A stretch of 64,000 nt of DNA from contig JAFZWP010000013.1 in assembly GCA_017617065.1 (NCBI GenBank), positions 248,001 through 312,000 of the forward strand, given 5' to 3'. A program made the position numbers and the translations under genes. The notes beneath the pieces are model-generated. The model saw nothing but the letters and a program-made list of their open reading frames with translations. It ran no database searches and was not told the DNA's origin. Source of the stretch: Bacilli bacterium (GTDB taxonomy: Bacteria; Bacillota_I; Bacilli_A; ML615J-28; CAG-698). How positions within the stretch are numbered: the stretch's first letter is position 1; each line of letters opens with the position of its first letter. Below, piece by piece: positions 1 to 8,729 of this stretch.

Positions 1-1254
1 TGGAATTATAACTTCTTTATTGAAAATGTTAAACAACGTATTGTCAATTTAAAAGATAATCTAGAAGATAACGTCTTATTGTTCATCGATATTCATAATT
101 TCAAATCATTTAATAATCAAAGAGGATTTGAAGCAGGTAATGATTTTTTGATTAAAGTAGGGCAACTATTGCGCGATATATTTAAAGATTCCCTTTATGC
201 CCGTCAAGCCGATGACCATTTCGTAGTATTCACTAAACAATTTGAATTAGAAGAAAAGATTAATAAACTAAATGAATTAGTAAATAACTTGGATAAAGAA
301 ATAACACTAGGCATCAACTGTGGATCATACCGTTTAAACGATGCAAATCTTGATCCTCATAGATGTATTGATAGAGCAAGATATGCAACTTATCTAGTTA
401 AGAAAGATCATGTCCATAATTTCATTGAATATGATAAATCAATGGCTGAAGCATATCGTAAACGTTTATACATTATAAATAATATTGATATAGCTATTGA
501 AAACGGTTGGATTAAACCTTTCTATCAACCAGTTGTATGGAGTGACTCAAGACAGTTATGTGGATGTGAAGCATTAGCTAGATGGTTTGACCCGGTTTAT
601 GGCAAGCTTAATCCTAGTGAATTTATTCCAGTTTTAGAAGAATATCGCTTAATCCATAAACTTGACCATGCTATATTTGAAGCAGTATGCAAAGATTTAC
701 ATGAGGCAATAGATAAAGGCTTACCAGTTGTACCAGTATCGTTAAACTTCTCAAGATTAGATTTTGAATTAATGGATGCCAAAAATGTCTTAGAAGATTT
801 AGTGTCTAAATATAATCTATCAAGAGAGTTGATACATGTAGAAATAACGGAGAGTGCGTTGATTGATAATTTTGCATCTTTGAGTGTATGCATGAATAGC
901 TTAAAAGAATTAGGTTATTCGTTATGGCTTGATGATTTTGGATCAGGTTATTCTTCATTTAATGTTTTAAAGGATTATTCATTCGATGTTTTAAAGATTG
1001 ATATGGTATTCTTAACAAATGTAGAGAATAACGAAAAAGCTAAGACACTGCTTGATAGCATTATTCAAATGGCTGGTAGAATCAATATGTTAGCTTTAAC
1101 CGAAGGTGTTGAGACAGCTGAACAAGCCGACTTCTTAAGTAAGATTGGTTGCACTAGACTTCAAGGTTATTTATTTGGTAAACCAATTCCAATCGAAGAG
1201 TTGCACCAAAAGATTGCAAACAATGAATTAATTGTTTCTAATAAAATATTATAA
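1..1254 (+). CDS. Cyclic-di-GMP phosphodiesterase with degenerate GGDEF and intact EAL domain (5' end outside window)
   Basis: The reading frame is open from base 1, so the gene starts upstream; a TTG at 79 is internal, not the start. The visible 417 residues hold a GGDEF-type domain (about 1-135) whose signature loop reads RQADDHF instead of GGDEF, so it is probably not a cyclase. An EAL domain follows (about 160-405) with the expected landmarks: GCEALARW, SLNFSR, VEITES, LDDFGSGYSS, LKID, EGVETAEQ and LQGYLFG. The metal-binding and catalytic positions I know for EAL phosphodiesterases all look present, so it should hydrolyse c-di-GMP, with the degenerate GGDEF perhaps acting as a GTP sensor (known for the family, inferred here). 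It is convergent with nusG and shares a terminator with it. Confidence 0.9.
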   Translation, partial: WNYNFFIENVKQRIVNLKDNLEDNVLLFIDIHNFKSFNNQRGFEAGNDFLIKVGQLLRDIFKDSLYARQADDHFVVFTKQFELEEKINKLNELVNNLDKEITLGINCGSYRLNDANLDPHRCIDRARYATYLVKKDHVHNFIEYDKSMAEAYRKRLYIINNIDIAIENGWIKPFYQPVVWSDSRQLCGCEALARWFDPVYGKLNPSEFIPVLEEYRLIHKLDHAIFEAVCKDLHEAIDKGLPVVPVSLNFSRLDFELMDAKNVLEDLVSKYNLSRELIHVEITESALIDNFASLSVCMNSLKELGYSLWLDDFGSGYSSFNVLKDYSFDVLKIDMVFLTNVENNEKAKTLLDSIIQMAGRINMLALTEGVETAEQADFLSKIGCTRLQGYLFGKPIPIEELHQKIANNELIVSNKIL

Positions 1255-1260
1255 ACATAA

Positions 1261-1297
1261 AAAAAGAGTTTCACTTTTGTGAAACTCTATTTTTTAT
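1261..1297. terminator. Bidirectional rho-independent terminator
   Basis: A perfect 10-bp stem (1265-1274 with 1279-1288) closes a TTTT loop and is flanked by A and T tracts. It lies between the convergent GGDEF/EAL gene and nusG and can serve both. Confidence 0.85.
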
Positions 1298-1848
1298 TTA
1301 TTTTGTTTTACTTCAACGAATTCTAACTCTGTAGGTGTACTTCTACCAAAGAAGTCTACTTCTACTTTTAGAATTCCTTTTTCGTAATCAACTTCAGCTA
1401 CTTTTCCAGTTTGGCCACCAAATGGACCTGATAGAATTGAAACAACTTCACCGATTTCAAAATGATATTTTTGTTCGCCAGTGATTCCGCATTCTTTAAA
1501 TACAGCTGCCATTTCATGTTCTGGAACTGATACTGGTTTTGCTCCACCACCACTAGATCCTAAGAATCCAGTTACATAAGGAGTATTACGAACCATAAAC
1601 CATGTATCATCAGTAACAATCATATCGATGAATACATAACCAGGATGAATTACGATTTTCTTTTCTTTGATTTCTCCGTTTTTCTTCTTTTCTACGACAG
1701 TCTTTTCGGGAATTAAAACATCGAAAATATATTCACCCATATTAAAGCTTTCGGCACGGCTTAATATATTAGCTTTTACAGTATGTTCTAGACCATTAAA
1801 AGTTTGAAGAATATACCAAGCTCTAAAAGGCTTTTCTTCGTATTCCAT
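1294..1848 (-). CDS. nusG: Transcription termination/antitermination protein NusG
   Basis: NusG binds RNA polymerase and controls pausing and termination. The 184 residues show the N-terminal NGN domain (RAWYILQTFNGLE near the start, HPGYVFIDM, then VRNTPYVTGFLG) and a C-terminal KOW domain (about 128-165, GPFGGQTGKV). The length is normal for the family. It lies directly after secE, with start and stop codons abutting, in the classic rpmG-secE-nusG order. Unusually, rplK-rplA does not follow: the next gene is a convergent c-di-GMP phosphodiesterase, so the operon ends here. Confidence 0.97.
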   Translation of the reverse strand: MEYEEKPFRAWYILQTFNGLEHTVKANILSRAESFNMGEYIFDVLIPEKTVVEKKKNGEIKEKKIVIHPGYVFIDMIVTDDTWFMVRNTPYVTGFLGSSGGGAKPVSVPEHEMAAVFKECGITGEQKYHFEIGEVVSILSGPFGGQTGKVAEVDYEKGILKVEVDFFGRSTPTELEFVEVKQNK

Positions 1849-2292
1849 CTATTTTAATCCCTCAAGCCAGCTAACTAAAGCAGAGAAGCCTGTATCGATA
1901 GCTGTATAGAATAATGCTAAAACAGCAATGAATAATAATACGATTAATGAATCATATAAGAATTGTTTTCCTGTAGGCCAAGTAACTCTTTTAACTTCTT
2001 CTACACTTGGTTTATAGAATGGCCAAACAGCAAGTCCTAATGAAACAACACCTAAACCAACTAAGATCCATGCGAATACTTTTGGATAATCACCAAGTAC
2101 TGGAATACTTGCATCAATTGTTAATGTATTAACTAAAATTAAAACACCTAATACGATAGCTACAACTGCTAAGATTAAAAGAATTAAACCTTCAAAGCGG
2201 TAATCCTTCATAAACACTTCAGCTAATCTATTTTTCTTTGGTTTAGCTTTAGTTTCGTTATTTTGTACAGCTACATTTTCTTTTTTACTCAT
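1849..2292 (-). CDS. secE: Preprotein translocase subunit SecE with N-terminal extension
   Basis: SecE clamps the SecY channel of the Sec translocase in the membrane. The conserved core is in the C-terminal half (about 90-147): VEEVKRVTWPTGKQ, the amphipathic helix motif, followed by one membrane helix. Ahead of it are two more predicted membrane helices (about 32-55 and 72-92) and a charged, Lys-rich N-terminus. At 147 residues with three helices it resembles the enterobacterial topology more than the roughly 60-residue single-helix SecE of Bacillus. It sits between rpmG and nusG. Confidence 0.93.
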   Translation of the reverse strand: MSKKENVAVQNNETKAKPKKNRLAEVFMKDYRFEGLILLILAVVAIVLGVLILVNTLTIDASIPVLGDYPKVFAWILVGLGVVSLGLAVWPFYKPSVEEVKRVTWPTGKQFLYDSLIVLLFIAVLALFYTAIDTGFSALVSWLEGLK

Positions 2293-2302
2293 AATATTTC
2301 TC

Positions 2303-2452
2303 CTATTTTGTTTCTTTATGAATGGTATGTTTATTACATTTAGGACAAAACTTCTTTACTTCTAATCTCTTAGGCGTGTTTAGTTTATTTTTACTAACAT
2401 AATAATTGCGTGACAAGCACTCTTCGCAAATCAATATAACTTTTTCGCGCAT
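2303..2452 (-). CDS. rpmG: 50S ribosomal protein L33
   Basis: The 49-residue protein begins [18 protein letters not shown] and has the two Cys pairs (CEEC and CPKC) of the zinc-binding L33 form. I place the start at 2452 rather than at 2512: an AAGGTGA ribosome-binding site sits about 7 bases upstream, and the longer version would begin inside the promoter. It heads the rpmG-secE-nusG transcript. Length and cysteines match the family exactly. Confidence 0.93.
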   Translation of the reverse strand: MREKVILICEECLSRNYYVSKNKLNTPKRLEVKKFCPKCNKHTIHKETK

Positions 2453-2483
2453 ACTATTCACCTTAAAATTTACACTACAAAGC

Positions 2484-2512
2484 ATTATACAAAATAAAAC
2501 CTTTTTTGTCAA
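2484..2512 (-). promoter_or_regulatory. Consensus sigma-A promoter of rpmG-secE-nusG
   Basis: On the minus strand TTGACA (2512-2507) and TATAAT (2489-2484) are separated by 17 bases, a perfect match to the housekeeping consensus. Transcription would start near 2477, about 25 bases before the rpmG start. Confidence 0.85.
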
Positions 2513-2519
2513 TTCATTT

Positions 2520-3089
2520 TTAACTTAGTGTTAGTTGCTTTATCTTCTTTTTTGCTTGATATAATGCATTATATACTTTTTTTATATTTATATTTAAATC
2601 TTTAGCAATCTCACTAGCGCTCTTATTTTTAAACATCCTCATTATCAATATTTCTTTTTCGCATTTAGTAAGAATTGATAATGGAATATTATTATCTTTT
2701 AGCCAAATATCGCCACTTGCTTTATCGCTTAATATTTTATCTTTATAATCAAAATTACCACTTGAATCATTTAATATGCTTTCTTCAATCGCTACAACTT
2801 TCTCATTTTCTTTTTTAGCATCTCTAAGTAGCGTCATTATTCTTCTAGAAAGCAATAATTCAAAAAATCTGGTAAAGCTCTTTGTTAAGAATGGATTATA
2901 TAATTTGATTGCTAAAAAGAGCATAATTAGTCCTTCTTGATAGAAATCATCATAAAGAAAACTACTAATTCTAAAATCATATAGTTTCTTTTTAATCAAA
3001 GGGTCATACTTCTTAAAAATTATCCCTAGCGCTTCTTCATCACCTTCATATACCAAATATAACAATTCATAATCGTTATATTGATTCAT
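2520..3089 (-). CDS. sigH: RNA polymerase sigma factor, SigH-like
   Basis: The 189-residue protein has a sigma-70 region 2 (about 10-90, with [16 protein letters not shown] resembling the core-binding and -10 recognition helices) and a region 4 helix-turn-helix (about 135-185, [27 protein letters not shown]). Regions 1 and 3 are absent, as in alternative sigma factors. The order cysS-mrnC-rlmB-(this gene)-rpmG-secE-nusG equals that around sigH of Bacillus subtilis, only without yacP/rae1, which is why I call it SigH-like rather than a generic ECF factor. It starts 8 bases after rlmB. What it controls here is unknown; sporulation cannot be assumed. Confidence 0.8.
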   Translation of the reverse strand: MNQYNDYELLYLVYEGDEEALGIIFKKYDPLIKKKLYDFRISSFLYDDFYQEGLIMLFLAIKLYNPFLTKSFTRFFELLLSRRIMTLLRDAKKENEKVVAIEESILNDSSGNFDYKDKILSDKASGDIWLKDNNIPLSILTKCEKEILIMRMFKNKSASEIAKDLNINIKKVYNALYQAKKKIKQLTLS

Positions 3090-3097
3090 AAAGTAGA

Positions 3098-3823
3098 TTA
3101 TTCCTTTCGATATTTATTAATTTCGTATAACATAATTGAAGCAGAAACTGAAGCATTTAGTGAATTTACATGCCCACTCATTGGTAAATACACTTTAAAA
3201 TCAGCTTGCTCTAATACTAGCCTTGATATTCCTTTTCCTTCAGAACCGATTATTAACACAATCGGCATATCGTATTTCACATTAGTATAAATTTGTGCTT
3301 CTTTGTCTAATTCTAATGCTACTATCCAATATCCTTTTTCTTTTAAATAATTAATAGTTTGGGTTAAATTAGCAACTTGACATACCTTAACATATTCAAT
3401 AGCCCCAGTTGATACTTTAGCTACTGTATCATTTAATGATACACTTCTATTTTTAGGTATAATTATTCCATTTGCACTAACAGCATCAGCAGTTCTTAGA
3501 ATCGCTCCTAAGTTATGAGGATCTTCCAAACCATCTAGCATAATAATTAAAGGATATTTACAACTATTTTTAGAATTAACAATTTCCTCTAAACTAGCAT
3601 AACTATATTCTTTAATTTCCCCAATGATTCCTTGGTGAGGCTTACCTTTACCTATTAGTTTAGTGATTTCAACTTCATTAATTAACTTAACTTCAATACC
3701 ATTTTTCTTAGCTAAGTTAATCCATTCGCTAAATCCATCATAGTTACTAACAAATAATTTATTAACTCTTTTAGATAGTAATGCTTCTCTTAAAGCATTT
3801 TTACCATATATATAATTACTCAT
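3098..3823 (-). CDS. rlmB: 23S rRNA (guanosine-2'-O-)-methyltransferase RlmB
   Basis: This SpoU/TrmH-family enzyme methylates the 2'-OH of a guanosine in the peptidyl-transferase region of 23S rRNA. The 241 residues contain an N-terminal substrate-binding domain (IYGKNALREAL) and the three SPOUT motifs: LEDPHNLGAILRTADA (about 98-115), LIIGSEGKGIS and SLNASVSASIMLYE near the end. It overlaps mrnC by 8 bases and is part of the cysS operon. The order fits Bacillus yacO. Confidence 0.95.
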   Translation of the reverse strand: MSNYIYGKNALREALLSKRVNKLFVSNYDGFSEWINLAKKNGIEVKLINEVEITKLIGKGKPHQGIIGEIKEYSYASLEEIVNSKNSCKYPLIIMLDGLEDPHNLGAILRTADAVSANGIIIPKNRSVSLNDTVAKVSTGAIEYVKVCQVANLTQTINYLKEKGYWIVALELDKEAQIYTNVKYDMPIVLIIGSEGKGISRLVLEQADFKVYLPMSGHVNSLNASVSASIMLYEINKYRKE

Positions 3824-4190
3824 TACCTTTTTCTTCTATAACTTTAATCGATAAATCAATAATTTCTTTTAATCTATCCATTCTATTTAATAAATATAAA
3901 TAACCAATTATGGCTTCAAATCCTGAAGCATAAATGTATTCCATTGTTTTATCTTTATAGTTATAGTTTCTTCCCCTTCTAAAGATATCTTCTTCTTCGC
4001 TAGTTAGCCCATCCATTATAGCTACTATAATTTTATATTGTGCACTTCTCGATACATATTTTACACATTCCTCATGAAGTTTATATAAAGAAGTAATATC
4101 TTTTTTTATTACATATTCTCTTATAACAAGTTCGTAATAAGCATCACCAATAAATGCTAAATCACCACCACTTAATAGTTTAGGATCCAT
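3816..4190 (-). CDS. mrnC: Mini-ribonuclease 3
   Basis: Mini-III is an RNase III catalytic domain without a dsRNA-binding domain; in Bacillus it matures 23S rRNA. The 124 residues carry LAFIGDAYYELVIREYV near the N-terminus and EAIIGYLYLLNRMDRL near the C-terminus, the two metal-binding motifs of the fold, plus the RRGRNYNYKD segment typical of Mini-III. Its ATG overlaps the cysS stop (TAATG), so translation is probably coupled. Confidence 0.95.
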   Translation of the reverse strand: MDPKLLSGGDLAFIGDAYYELVIREYVIKKDITSLYKLHEECVKYVSRSAQYKIIVAIMDGLTSEEEDIFRRGRNYNYKDKTMEYIYASGFEAIIGYLYLLNRMDRLKEIIDLSIKVIEEKGNE

Positions 4191-5545
4191 TATAAAATAA
4201 TACCTTTTTCACTAATCTGGCTACGCAATAGATCGGCCTTTGCAAAATCTTTATTTGCTCTAGCTTCGTTCCATTCACGAACCAAACTTAGTTCTTCTTC
4301 ATTTAATGCTTCAATATGTGGTTCAATTCCTAATACCCATAACATATTAAAGAATAATGTATATAACTCAACTAACTCTTCTTTAGTTAAATTGTTTTGT
4401 CTAGTAGCAACATTTACTTCTTTAATTACTTTATCTAGAGCAGTCATGGCATTAGAAATATTAAAGTCATCACTTAATGCTTCAATAAATTCGTTATTTA
4501 AATTTACAAATGATTCTTTTTTGATCTCCGCTTTTGGATTAACTAAATCATAACTAATTTGAAGTTTTCTAGTTAATTGTATAAATGCTCTAACAATCTT
4601 ATCATATTGATTGTTACTAGACTTGATTAAATCTTCTTGATAATTTACCATTTGGCGATATGGAGCAGAAAGTAAGGCAAGTCTATATACACCATATCCT
4701 AAATCAGTTACCAGTTTATCAGCATCTACTGTATTACCAAGTGATTTAGACATCTTAACATTATCAATAGCAATCCAGCCTGTATGCATCCAGTAATTAG
4801 CTAGTCCGTTATCATAAGCTGCTATGGCTTGTGCACGTTCATTTTCATGGTGAGGAAACTTAAGATCAGTGCCACCACCATGAATATCGATTGGGCTACC
4901 AAGTATTTTATTGATCATTACAACACACTCAGTGTGCCAACCAGGTCTACCATCACTAAAGCATGTATGCCATTTTACACCATCAACTGTTTCTTTCCAT
5001 AAATTAAAATCATATGGGTTTTTCTTTTTATCGTTTTCATCAACTCTAGCGCCATTAATCAAATCATCTAACTTTTGACCGCTTAGAGTTCCATAGTCAC
5101 TAACTGTATCCACATCAAAATAAACATCGCCATCAACGATATATGCTTTTTTCTTATCCACTAATAGTTGTACAAACTTAACAATATCATCCATTGTTTC
5201 AGTTACACGTGGATTAGCATCGTGAGGAAGGATATTTAATTTTTTATAAGTGCCAAGAATTACTTTAATATATCTGTTAGCAATTTCCTCTTCACTTACT
5301 CCTTCAGCTGCAGCTTTTTTGATAATCTTATCATCAATATCTGTAAAATTAGATACATATGTTACTTTATATCCAAGGTATTTAAAAAATCTCGCAACCA
5401 CATCAAAAAAGATAATTGGTCTTGTATTACCAATATGCATGCCATTGTAAACTGTTGATCCACAAACATACATCTTAACTTCTTTTTCTTTAATTGGTTT
5501 AAATTCTTCTACTCTACCTGTTAATGAATTATAAAATCTAATCAT
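4190..5545 (-). CDS. cysS: Cysteinyl-tRNA synthetase
   Basis: This class I synthetase charges tRNA-Cys. The HIGH-type motif is MHIGNTR (about 36-42) and the KMSKS loop VKMSKSLGNTV (about 263). Zinc-binding and cysteine-selecting residues are visible in YVCGSTVYN, HTECVV and HHENERAQ. The 451 residues are close to the usual length. It is the first gene of a cysS-mrnC-rlmB-sigma operon with its own promoter and a leader of only about 16 bases, so there is no room for a T-box. Confidence 0.97.
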   Translation of the reverse strand: MIRFYNSLTGRVEEFKPIKEKEVKMYVCGSTVYNGMHIGNTRPIIFFDVVARFFKYLGYKVTYVSNFTDIDDKIIKKAAAEGVSEEEIANRYIKVILGTYKKLNILPHDANPRVTETMDDIVKFVQLLVDKKKAYIVDGDVYFDVDTVSDYGTLSGQKLDDLINGARVDENDKKKNPYDFNLWKETVDGVKWHTCFSDGRPGWHTECVVMINKILGSPIDIHGGGTDLKFPHHENERAQAIAAYDNGLANYWMHTGWIAIDNVKMSKSLGNTVDADKLVTDLGYGVYRLALLSAPYRQMVNYQEDLIKSSNNQYDKIVRAFIQLTRKLQISYDLVNPKAEIKKESFVNLNNEFIEALSDDFNISNAMTALDKVIKEVNVATRQNNLTKEELVELYTLFFNMLWVLGIEPHIEALNEEELSLVREWNEARANKDFAKADLLRSQISEKGIIL

Positions 5546-5568
5546 TATATCACCTCTAATGCATAACC

Positions 5569-5597
5569 ATTATATCATTTTATCAATTAATTTCCAA
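5569..5597 (-). promoter_or_regulatory. Promoter of the cysS operon
   Basis: TTGGAA (5597-5592) and TATAAT (5574-5569) on the minus strand are 17 bases apart. Start of transcription is predicted near 5562. Confidence 0.7.
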
Positions 5598-5621
5598 TGC
5601 TTTGCATATAACTTATAATGT

Positions 5622-5678
5622 TTAATAAAAAAGTTAAATAACGATTTATTATAATCATTATTTAACTTATTTTTTACT
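5622..5678 (-). terminator. Terminator after the two-component operon
   Basis: An 11-bp perfect stem (5631-5641 with 5658-5668) with a 16-base loop follows the histidine kinase stop; a T-rich run follows on the minus strand (complement of 5622-5632). Confidence 0.7.
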
Positions 5679-7020
5679 TATTTTTTATTAACGGAATAGT
5701 TATGCTCATAATTGTTCCTTTTGGATTATTATGATCTGCACTAATCTTTCCTCCGCAAATACTTACCAACGCTTTAGCAATAGCAAGGCCTAAACCTCTT
5801 CCACCAGTATCTCTATTTCTAGCTTTATCTTCGCGATAGAATCTATCAAACATATGAGCTTTAGTTTCCTCACTAATACCAATACCAGTATCTTTTACAC
5901 TTAAATATAATTCATCTTTTATTTTAGATAGATGAACAGTAATTTTATCACCTTCATCAGTATAGCGAAGCGCATTATCTAATAATATTACAAGCACTTG
6001 GTTGATTTTATCTTTATCAATATTTGCAATTATATGTTCGCAATCAAAATCAATTAGCTTACCGCTCATCGCCCCAATTTCCACGAACGGTTCAGCCGTT
6101 TGCATAACTAGATTGTAAACATCAGTTTCTTGTAAATCAAGATCTAATTTCTCACGATCCGATCTAGATAATGTTAATAAATTATTAGTAAGTTTAGATA
6201 GTCTAATTACCTCATTTAACGATACAGCTAAATCATCACTTACATCCATTACTGTCTTATCGGAATGTGACAAGATGTTTTCTAGTTTGCTTTGAATGAT
6301 AGCAAGTGGTGTCCTTAGTTCATGAGATGCATCTGATACAAAGTTTGTTTGTTTTTCAAATGCTTCCATAATAGCTTTAATAACAAATCTACTTGCCCAA
6401 AATGAAACAACTAAAGCTAGAATCAAAATTGCAATAACGCTAACGATATAAATTCTAACTACTCTTGCTCTAATTTGTAATTCTGAATTTACATCCATAT
6501 AAAATGATACATTAGTTACTTTAGTTTGCACTGGAGCCGATCCAGGATTTGCTCTACTCTCATAAATCCAACTTACATCTGTATTATAAGCAAGCAAATA
6601 TACATTATCTTTATCGCTAGCTTCTCTTGGTGCTTCATCTATATAATATGAAGCAACAATTAATTCAAATTCATCTTTTTGTAAAGATGTGCTACTTTCG
6701 ATTCCAAATACACCAATATTAGCTACTAGATTACCTTCTTCATCATACAGTTCTACTGTCATTCTTTTGTTAACTTCATTGATGATTCTATTATCTACTT
6801 TGCCGTCTCTAGATTGTGAAGCATTGATTAAATCAAGTGAAGTCTTAATTTCGTTTTTGGCACTAGACATGATGACATTACTTATAATAAAAGTAGTCGT
6901 TACCGCTAGAATACAAAAGATGATGACATAGCAAAAAATATTAGTGAATATGAAAGCTAATCTTTCATTTTTCGATACAGTTCTATAAAGTATCTTCTCG
7001 GGATTCTTGGTTCTTTTCAC
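5674..7020 (-). CDS. Sensor histidine kinase, OmpR-partner type
   Basis: The 448-residue membrane kinase has two membrane helices (about 22-50 and 188-210) enclosing an extracytoplasmic sensor region of about 135 residues. The cytoplasmic part has the H-box DASHELRTPLA with His233, an N-box (LVILLDNALRYT), the G1 box VKDTGIGIS, F-box and G2 box GRGLGLAIAKAL. It therefore autophosphorylates and passes the phosphate to the response regulator encoded just upstream, which it overlaps by 38 bases. The sensor domain matches nothing I can name, so the signal is unknown. Confidence 0.93.
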   Translation of the reverse strand: MKRTKNPEKILYRTVSKNERLAFIFTNIFCYVIIFCILAVTTTFIISNVIMSSAKNEIKTSLDLINASQSRDGKVDNRIINEVNKRMTVELYDEEGNLVANIGVFGIESSTSLQKDEFELIVASYYIDEAPREASDKDNVYLLAYNTDVSWIYESRANPGSAPVQTKVTNVSFYMDVNSELQIRARVVRIYIVSVIAILILALVVSFWASRFVIKAIMEAFEKQTNFVSDASHELRTPLAIIQSKLENILSHSDKTVMDVSDDLAVSLNEVIRLSKLTNNLLTLSRSDREKLDLDLQETDVYNLVMQTAEPFVEIGAMSGKLIDFDCEHIIANIDKDKINQVLVILLDNALRYTDEGDKITVHLSKIKDELYLSVKDTGIGISEETKAHMFDRFYREDKARNRDTGGRGLGLAIAKALVSICGGKISADHNNPKGTIMSITIPLIKNK

Positions 7021-7681
7021 TCCACATATAACCTACATTTCTTAAAGTTTTTAAATATCCATCATATCCATATTCACGTAATACTTTTCTTAAGTTACTT
7101 ACATATACTTCTACTACGCTCCAAACAGTTTCCGAATCGATTCCCCAAACACGGTTAAATAGTTGTTCTTTAGGAATGATGATATCTTGATTACGAACTA
7201 AATATTCTAAAATATCATAAGTTTTTCCAACTATATCAACTGGTTTACCATCAATTGAAACAGTCTTATGAGTAATATCAAATTCTAAATTCTTAAACTT
7301 TAGTTGTAATCCTTGGAAACTATTATTGCTTCTTCTAAGCAATGCTTCTACTCTTGCTAAGAATTCATCGCGGTAAAATGGTTTAGTTAAGTAATCATCA
7401 GCACCCAGATTTAATCCTTTTACTTTATCGCGCACGCTATCACGAGCAGTTAGCATCATAACTGGGCTTTTGCTCTTTTCTCTAATGGCTTTTAGTACTG
7501 TAAACCCATCAGCACCCGGTAACATAATATCTAAAATAACTAAATCATAAATATTGCTTTGTTCAAAAATATATAATGCTTCATCGCCATCATAAACTGG
7601 TGTAACATCCGCAATCGTTTTAAGCATTTCGCACATTGCTTTGCTTAAATGTTTATCATCTTCTACTAATAAAATCTTCAT
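6983..7681 (-). CDS. Response regulator, OmpR/PhoB family
   Basis: The 232 residues comprise a receiver domain (acidic pocket EDD at 7-9, phospho-acceptor Asp51 in VILDIMLPGADGF, conserved Lys in YLTKPF) and a C-terminal winged helix DNA-binding domain (about 130-225) ending KVLREYGYDGYLKTLRNVGYMW. It is the first gene of the pair with the histidine kinase. Its own promoter carries two phased direct repeats of the sort bound by OmpR-family dimers, suggesting autoregulation. Confidence 0.95.
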   Translation of the reverse strand: MKILLVEDDKHLSKAMCEMLKTIADVTPVYDGDEALYIFEQSNIYDLVILDIMLPGADGFTVLKAIREKSKSPVMMLTARDSVRDKVKGLNLGADDYLTKPFYRDEFLARVEALLRRSNNSFQGLQLKFKNLEFDITHKTVSIDGKPVDIVGKTYDILEYLVRNQDIIIPKEQLFNRVWGIDSETVWSVVEVYVSNLRKVLREYGYDGYLKTLRNVGYMWSEKNQESREDTL

Positions 7682-7702
7682 AGTTATTACCTCACTATAA
7701 AC

Positions 7703-7733
7703 ATTATAACATAATTACTTAAATGAATCTTAA
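7703..7733 (-). promoter_or_regulatory. Promoter and probable autoregulatory repeats of the two-component operon
   Basis: A TATAAT -10 element (7708-7703, minus strand) lacks a good -35. In its place lie two TTAAG direct repeats (7733-7729 and 7722-7718) whose starts are 11 bases apart, the one-helical-turn spacing usual for OmpR/PhoP-type response regulators. Confidence 0.45.
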
Positions 7734-7740
7734 TGAAATA

Positions 7741-7773
7741 AAAAAGCAAGTACATAAATGTACTTGCATTTTT
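7741..7773 (-). terminator. Terminator of rplM-rpsI
   Basis: A 10-bp stem (7746-7755 with 7758-7767, effectively a tetraloop) is followed on the minus strand by a T-rich run. It lies directly after rpsI. Confidence 0.8.
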
Positions 7774-7779
7774 GTCTCC

Positions 7780-8172
7780 TTAACGTTTTGAATATTGAGG
7801 AGAACGTCTAGCAGCTTTAAGACCATATTTCTTACGTTCTTTAGCACGTGGATCACGTGTTACTAAACCAGCTGGTTTTAAAACTTTTCTATATTCAGGG
7901 TTAACTTCTAATAATGCTCTTGTAATACCATGACGGATTGCACCAGCTTGACCAGTGATTCCACCACCGCATACATTAACGATAATATCATAGCTAGATT
8001 CTGTAGCAGTTAAAGTTAGAGGTTGTAAAACGTCTAATCTAACAGCTGCACTAGTTACATATTCAGTAAATGGTCTACCATTAACAGTAATCTTACCGCT
8101 ACCTGGGATTAATCTAACACGTGCTGTAGCACTCTTTCTACGACCTGTGCCTGCATATTGTACTTTTGCCAT
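7780..8172 (-). CDS. rpsI: 30S ribosomal protein S9
   Basis: The 130 residues begin with the [16 protein letters not shown] motif and end in the basic [11 protein letters not shown] tail that reaches the P-site tRNA. Length and sequence are standard for S9. It is the second gene of the rplM-rpsI pair, 10 bases after rplM. Confidence 0.98.
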   Translation of the reverse strand: MAKVQYAGTGRRKSATARVRLIPGSGKITVNGRPFTEYVTSAAVRLDVLQPLTLTATESSYDIIVNVCGGGITGQAGAIRHGITRALLEVNPEYRKVLKPAGLVTRDPRAKERKKYGLKAARRSPQYSKR

Positions 8173-8182
8173 AACTAGCCTC

Positions 8183-8623
8183 CTATCCTCTCAATGTATA
8201 AACTTCTGGTTTTTGAGCTTGATGTGGATGATCTTCGCCACAATAAACGAAAAGTTTACGATAAACAGCATCACCTAATTTGTTATGAGGAAGCATTCCT
8301 TTGATTGCTTTCTCTACAACCTTTTGAGGTTGAACTTCTAACATCTTTCTAGCTGTTCTTGTTCTTAGACCACTATTGTAACCTGTGTGATGAATGTATA
8401 ATTTATCATCTAATTTGTTACCAGTTAATCTGATCTTTTCTGCGTTAACGATGATTACATAGTCACCGCAATCAGTATTTGGTGTGAAGATAGGTTTCTT
8501 CTTACCTCTTAGTAAGTCAGCAGCTTCTGTTGCAAGTCTACCAAGTACTAAGTCTTTAGCATCGATTACATACCATTTACGTTCGATGTTTTGAGCATTT
8601 GGAACATACGTTCTATTATTCAT
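8183..8623 (-). CDS. rplM: 50S ribosomal protein L13
   Basis: The 146 residues show the L13 hallmarks: [27 protein letters not shown], then [12 protein letters not shown] and the [18 protein letters not shown] segment. An AGGAGG ribosome-binding site precedes the ATG. The mRNA has a leader of about 100 bases with hairpins, consistent with the autoregulated L13 leaders known in Firmicutes. Confidence 0.98.
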   Translation of the reverse strand: MNNRTYVPNAQNIERKWYVIDAKDLVLGRLATEAADLLRGKKKPIFTPNTDCGDYVIIVNAEKIRLTGNKLDDKLYIHHTGYNSGLRTRTARKMLEVQPQKVVEKAIKGMLPHNKLGDAVYRKLFVYCGEDHPHQAQKPEVYTLRG

Positions 8624-8729
8624 AATTATTTTTCCTCCTAATTTATCATAAGTCGTGGATTACTTATTTTCTTTAGGGCAATTCTTTAAGCCATTTCAGA
8701 CTTAAAGCGCGTGGTTATAAAATGTACCT
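8624..8729 (-). promoter_or_regulatory. Structured 5' leader of rplM, possible L13 autoregulatory leader
   Basis: Between the predicted start of transcription and the rplM ATG the RNA can form two hairpins: a 7-bp stem (8707-8701 with 8690-8684) and a 6-bp stem (8667-8662 with 8653-8648). The position and length fit L13 leaders of Firmicutes, but I could not compare it with the covariance model. Confidence 0.4.

Noticed and set aside
3081-3290. Plus-strand ORF over the end of rlmB
   Set aside because: Shadow of a confidently identified gene on the other strand.
5546-5568. T-box leader for cysS
   Set aside because: The leader from the predicted promoter is only about 16 bases long.
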